Shown piece by piece: positions 62,952 through 64,000 of a stretch of DNA of 64,000 nucleotides. The notes under the pieces are model-generated. The model saw nothing but the letters and a program-made list of their open reading frames with translations, was not told where the DNA came from and did no database searches. The stretch's first letter is position 1. Each line of letters opens with the position of its first letter. The DNA lies in the NCBI RefSeq assembly GCF_000826525.2, contig NZ_LN651331.1:280323-344322 (forward strand), read 5' to 3'. Position numbers and translations under genes: made by a program. The DNA comes from Mobilicoccus massiliensis. Its GTDB lineage: Bacteria; Actinomycetota; Actinomycetes; Actinomycetales; Dermatophilaceae.

Positions 62952-64000
62952 ATGAACGCTTCGACGACGCCCGGCCTCAAGCGTCAGGTCACCTTTCCCG
63001 AGCTCATGGCCTACGGGCTGGTGTTCATCGGCCCCGCGGCCGCGGTCGGCGTCTTCGGAGCCCTGGACGCCGAGAGCCGAGGCGTCGTGCCGGTCGTGTA
63101 TCTGGTCGCGACCGTGGCGATGGCCTTCACGGCGCTGTCCTACGTGGCGATGTCCCGCGAGATCCCCAGCGCCGGATCGGTCTTCGCCTACGCCCGGGCC
63201 GGGATCGGCCGTCGGGCAGGCTTTCTCACCGGCTGGATGGTGATGCTCGACTACCTGCTCATCCCCTCGGTGGCGTATCTCTTCACCGGCATCGCCCTGA
63301 ACTCCCTCCTGCCGTCCGTGCCCGTCTGGGTCTGGACCGCCGCGGCGGTGCTCACAACGACGAGCCTCAACCTCGCGGGTTCGAAGATCGCCGCCCGCGC
63401 GGCGAGCGTCGTCGTCATCGTGGAGATCATCGTTCTCGCGCTCGTGCTCGTCTTCGGCGTGTACGTGTTGGCGACCCACGGTCCGCAACGCCCCTGGCTG
63501 AGCCCGTTCGTCGGCTTCGGAGACTTCTCCTGGACGGCGGTGTTCGCCGCGACCTCGGTGGCCGTGCTGTCGTATCTCGGGTTCGACGCGATCGCGACCT
63601 TCGCCGAGGAGACGGTCGGTGACAGTCGCGTCGTCGGTCGTGCGACGCTGGCGTGTCTCGTCGTCGCGGGGCTGCTGTTCATGCTGCAGACCTACATCGG
63701 CGCACTGCTCACCGCGGTGACGCCGGCCGAGCTCGCCGCGAATCCCGAACTCCAGGGCCCGGCCTACTACACGACCGTGGGCGACCAGCTCGGCGGATGG
63801 CTGCACACCGCATTGGCGCTGGCCAAGGGCGCCGGTGCGGCGTTCTCCGCGATGGTCGGGCAGGCTGCGGCGTCCCGCATCCTCATGGACATGGGACGGA
63901 CGTCGGCGCTCCCGGCTGCATTGACCCGGGTCTCGGGACGGACCGGCGTGCCGACGGTCGGAGTGCTCATCGCCGCCGTCGGCAACGTCGCGATGGCGAC
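62952..64000 (+). CDS. APC-superfamily amino-acid permease (3' end outside window)
   Basis: The frame is open from ATG at 62952 (GAGGGAATC upstream) to the window edge, giving 349 residues of a transporter of about 12 helices. The start KRQVTFPELMAYGLVFIGPAAAVGVFG has the usual helix-1 break (read here as FIGPAAAVGVFG), followed by SREIPSAGSVFAYARAGIG, WTAVFAATSVAVLSYLGFDAIATFAEET with the helix-6 site, and RILMDMGRTSALPAAL. Substrate is unknown; it differs clearly from the AnsP-like protein at 9.9 kb and is closer to general APC/putrescine-type permeases. Confidence 0.85.
   Translation, partial: MNASTTPGLKRQVTFPELMAYGLVFIGPAAAVGVFGALDAESRGVVPVVYLVATVAMAFTALSYVAMSREIPSAGSVFAYARAGIGRRAGFLTGWMVMLDYLLIPSVAYLFTGIALNSLLPSVPVWVWTAAAVLTTTSLNLAGSKIAARAASVVVIVEIIVLALVLVFGVYVLATHGPQRPWLSPFVGFGDFSWTAVFAATSVAVLSYLGFDAIATFAEETVGDSRVVGRATLACLVVAGLLFMLQTYIGALLTAVTPAELAANPELQGPAYYTTVGDQLGGWLHTALALAKGAGAAFSAMVGQAAASRILMDMGRTSALPAALTRVSGRTGVPTVGVLIAAVGNVAMA

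Overview
The window is one contiguous, very GC-rich stretch of an actinobacterial chromosome. The evidence is the strongly G/C-biased third codon positions, frequent GTG starts, ATGA/GTGA stop-start overlaps, and an actinobacterial gene order: thrS-HIT-pgsA, ruvCAB-yajC-secDF-apt-relA, xerD-parA-scpAB-rluB-tyrA-cmk-der, and pgsA2-DUF881-sbp-DUF881-gcvH-garA-ftsR-DUF151-merR-gcvP. A member of the Micrococcales (Dermatophilaceae/Intrasporangiaceae-like) is my inference; nothing here fixes the genus.

Layout. 1-12 kb: the end of thrS, then an inserted block (alkaline phosphatase phoA, a GNAT acetyltransferase, an acyl-CoA synthetase), a HIT Ap4A phosphorylase, an EF-G-like GTPase on the minus strand, the phosphatidylinositol-phosphate synthase pgsA1, pdxS, a small DUF4177-like protein, an AnsP-type permease and pdxT. 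The acyltransferase and pimA genes that usually follow pgsA1 are absent. 12-29 kb: yebC, ruvCAB, yajC-secD-secF, apt, relA, a DUF349 gene broken by a 64-bp tandem duplication, an MBL hydrolase, hisS, a membrane protein and xerD. 29-38 kb: chromosome segregation (parA, scpA, scpB), rluB, tyrA, a minus-strand beta-carbonic anhydrase, cmk, der and tRNA-Pro(GGG). 38-50 kb: pgsA2, the DUF881/Sbp cell-surface trio, gcvH, garA, two MerR regulators, a DUF151 nuclease, a glycine riboswitch ahead of gcvP, a GCS2-family ligase and a PPi-type phosphofructokinase.

50-59.6 kb is accessory: a secreted PGRP amidase with C-terminal VCBS-like repeats, a CDF metal exporter, OsmC, DUF5709, YjbR and PspC proteins, an HxlR regulator divergent from a luciferase-like monooxygenase/FMN reductase pair across a palindromic operator, a VOC protein and a secreted cyclophilin. 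59.8-62.9 kb looks like a mobile-element graveyard. It holds a tyrosine-recombinase relic with a stop, frameshifts and a lost catalytic tyrosine, an intact ECF-like sigma factor with a membrane-anchored beta-propeller-like partner, a second recombinase fragment, and a decayed VapB/VapC-type toxin-antitoxin pair. The window ends inside an APC permease.

Regulation visible in sequence: at least nine genes carry a TANNNT hexamer 6-9 nt before the start codon, suggesting leaderless transcripts. There is a candidate PHO box before phoA, a glycine riboswitch before gcvP and a likely HxlR operator. Long intergenic hairpins separate many units, and two of them share a core sequence. I saw no clearly new multi-gene system. 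The best leads are the frame-disrupting duplication in the DUF349 gene, the sigma/propeller pair set between recombinase relics, and the dispersed inverted repeats.
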